A DNA stretch of 64,000 bases. Origin: Oxyruncus cristatus. Taxonomy: Eukaryota; Chordata; Aves; Passeriformes; Cotingidae. Below the pieces are notes generated by a model, which was not told where the DNA came from, did no database searches, and saw only the letters and a list, made by a program, of their open reading frames with translations. Location: the NCBI GenBank assembly GCA_013399855.1, contig VXAY01001311.1, positions 871,344 through 935,343 on the forward strand, in the 5' to 3' direction. Made by a program: the position numbers and the translations under genes. Below, in pieces: positions 61,701 through 64,000 of this stretch (its first letter is position 1; every line of letters starts with the position of its first letter).

Positions 61701-64000
61701 ATGGAGGGAAGGATTTCAACCCTCCAGACAATCAAACAGGAGCTTCTGGATTGCAGCTCCTACTCCAGTGACTGCATAAGCATTTTTCCAATGTAGTTTG
61801 TCTAATATTGAATAAAGAACTACTCATGGGAGCTCCTTCCAGTCAAACATCCTAACCTTTAGGGTATATTCTCATATATACTCTTATTCTTTTTGATGGA
61901 TGTATAAAAATACATGTATGGTACAATGCTTATTGAGAGGTATTCTCTGTTTCCCAGTTATTTTTATTTTTATTATTCCCTCACTAGCTTTAAACTGCAA
62001 ACAAATGTGCCCCTGATAATTAGGCAGGACCTCTCCTCAGAAGTGGGAGCCCAGGCTCAAATCCCTTAAGAATAAGAAAAAAAAATTAAAATGTTTCCCA
62101 CACCAAGACTGAGTGCTCTAGTTCCTGACCTGGGAAGTGGAAAGAGGAAGGAAAAAGGCACCTCCTTTGCTGGCATTTGATGACAGAGTAGCTGTGGGGC
62201 TACTCTCTCGTGGGCTGTGCCCTGCTCCCAGCTTGCCTCTCCAGCTGCTTGCCGGGAACACCTGCCCACACACACCTCCAGCAGGCACTCTGATCTCCAT
62301 TTGGGAATAAAATAGATATGAAGCAGGTCAGCTCAGTCCCACCTCAGGAGCCTCTGGGCACAAACAAGAGCTGAATTTGGGGATATGAAGGTCAATGGTG
62401 AAAAGGGAGGTGCCCCCAGGACTATGTCTGAGGCCTGTAGCACCTAAGTGTGGGCTTAGTGTTAAAGTCTTACTGAGGGAATCTCAGTCCCTGGGCAGTG
62501 AGTAGTTGTGCCAGTGAGATGTGCCCACATCCCATGCTGTAACAAGTTTTGCGGGCTCCTGGAGAAGGAATCAGCTGGTGTTTGTTCCTTCCCTTTTCCC
62601 TCCCCCAGGTGGTACCTGGCTGCAGAATTTTGGGGCCCGTAGTGTAAGGTCAGCCCCTCTGCCAGGTCCCTCACACAAACCCCTGCTCCAGCGCCTCAGT
62701 ACTGGTGATGGGGCTGCACTTTATCCTCCTAATTGGAGACTTGCAGGTCCCTCCTGCCTGAACAGCCCTTTGCCCTGCACAGAGGAGCCAAGAGAACAGG
62801 TGCTGGCTACTGTCAAAGGTCAGCTCACTCCCGAACCACGTCTTTAATGTGGTGTCTTTAGGAGGTGGGAACATCTTGTGTAAGGTGTTTACAGCCGAAA
62901 CACTGAGTTTACAGAAGGTGTCATCACACCTGAGCAAAAAATCCCTCAAGATTGTTAGTTTTCCTTTTTTCCCAGAGGGAGAGGCTCTTTGCCAGGTGAG
63001 AGCAGTGGCTTGGAGGCAGCCTTAACAGAAAGCCCTGGAAATGTGAAGAGGTTCCCAGCACACTCTCTAGAGACCTGCTGCCCAGGCACACAGGACTGCA
63101 TCTCACTTTTCTCTCTTTCTCTCTTTTCAACTGAGCCATAATTCAAACTTTTGAGGTTCCCTCACCCTAATGCAGCTTGAGAGCAGCATGGCCTTCTGCC
63201 TTCTTCCTTCCTCTGAGAGGAATGGGACATGGTGGCCCGGGAGCAATAACAAGTATGGGAGAAATGTTAGCTTCAAGTAATTGAGAAAAGCAGTTAGATC
63301 CCTTTTTGGTCATGTTTTGAAAGCAAAACGAAAGGGTCAACCTCCTGATTTAAATTGTTTAAGAAAAGAGAAAAATAATAAGAAAAGTGCACTGTGTATA
63401 CAAAAAAAAAAAAAATCTCTAAAATTTGCCTGAGTGTAAGTATGCAAACGAGTGCAGAGTTCTCCAAATATGGACTCGGTGTGAGTTGGAGGGGCATGAG
63501 CCAGGTCTCATGAGTAAACAAAATAAAAATACCAGAGGGAATGTTTTAATAGCTCCTTTTAATTCCCAGTTCAAATAGATTCCTTGCTTAATTTGTTCAA
63601 GGGAAACCATGTCGATTTGGTAGTTGTTACGGGTTTGTTTTACTGAATGCAACGGGGCCTGATCCTGAGCTGCATCACGGTGAGAGCACACCAGAGAAAC
63701 TTCCTGGCTCCAGGAGGGTTACAGCAAACCCACACAGCAGCAGCAGCAAGCCGAAGAACCAGAACCATTATTCCCAACAGCCTGTTTTGCAAATAAACCT
63801 TTTAACTACTGGAAAATCACTGCACCTCCGACCACTGCGAAAGCACAAGATTTACAGCTTTGCTGAGACCATGCAAATCTTGTATGCTGAACTTTCCCAG
63901 AAAAGCATATTAATCTGTCAGCTAAAGGAGTTTCTAAAAGAAATGCTGACAAGGTACTGAACCGAGATTTGGGACGCCCACGTTCAGCTCCTGGCCTGGC
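58746..64000. other. Non-coding, no gene recognised
   Basis: AT-rich sequence with short ORFs of chance length, including overlapping ones at 60150-60511 and 62521-62949. GGAGGTCAAATTCTGCTTTC at about 61147 resembles a phrase of old amniote repeats. An A13 run lies near 63403. GC-richer patches at 61480-61590 and 62540-62700 lack exon framing. Confidence 0.5.

Noticed and set aside
1..64000. Retroviral, CRISPR, tRNA or rRNA content
   Set aside because: I looked for paired LTR-like ends, tRNA B-box phrases, spaced direct repeats and rRNA phrases and found none that held up by eye. A profile search would be needed to exclude short remnants.

Overview
This is vertebrate nuclear DNA, most probably from a bird. 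The main evidence is four 5'-truncated CR1 (chicken repeat 1) non-LTR retrotransposon copies. They carry the CR1 3' untranslated region, the C-terminal part of the ORF2 reverse-transcriptase protein, and the 8-bp tail repeats of the ATTCTATG or ATTCTGTG type. There are no L1, Alu or B elements. There are also a few heavily decayed MIR/CORE-SINE-like remnants typical of amniote genomes. A crocodilian or turtle source is less likely but is not excluded by sequence reading alone.

I can recognise no protein-coding gene of known family anywhere in the 64 kb. The sequence is AT-rich, with frequent stop codons, many A or T homopolymer tracts and short GC-richer patches. This fits a gene desert or the inside of a very long intron. 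Almost all open reading frames are as long as chance predicts. The few exceptions are listed as exon-like ORFs with low confidence. They are mostly on the minus strand between 33.1 and 18.3 kb, several with good splice acceptor and donor sequences. Two of them (33011-33121 and 27145-27240) are exact multiples of three and share phase 0. The next one (25673-25953) does not join to them in frame, so I do not assert a gene model.

Layout. 1-12 kb: non-coding, with an AT-rich hairpin at 2.14 kb, a purine-rich CAGA/GA tract at 3.33 kb, an AT-rich CNE-like stretch at 3.44-3.81 kb, a GC-richer patch at 5.93-6.33 kb and a MIR-like remnant at 7.6 kb. 12.0-12.57 kb: CR1 copy 1 (+). 14.7 kb: a perfect 13-bp hairpin followed by six T. 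15.56-15.76 kb: a degenerate minisatellite. 18.3-19.0 kb: the longest ORF in the window. 19.1-19.65 kb: CR1 copy 2 (-). 22-33 kb: scattered exon-like ORFs, with an enhancer-like block carrying repeated SOX-type motifs at 27.5-27.96 kb. 36.2-36.77 kb: CR1 copy 3 (-), the best preserved. 37.4-40.65 kb: a pyrimidine-skewed block with broken reading frames on the minus strand and three exact copies of a 12-mer. 43.0-43.1 kb: a short CpG-rich cluster beside a CAGA microsatellite. 52.2 kb: a CORE-SINE-like remnant. 52.9-53.15 kb: CR1 copy 4 (-). 58.54-58.75 kb: a CNE-like block with an octamer motif. The rest is ordinary intergenic or intronic DNA.

No CRISPR array, tRNA, rRNA, complete retrovirus or other defined system was found. 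The strongest leads are the minus-strand exon-like series, the 14.7-kb hairpin, the SOX-motif block and the 37.4-40.65 kb block.
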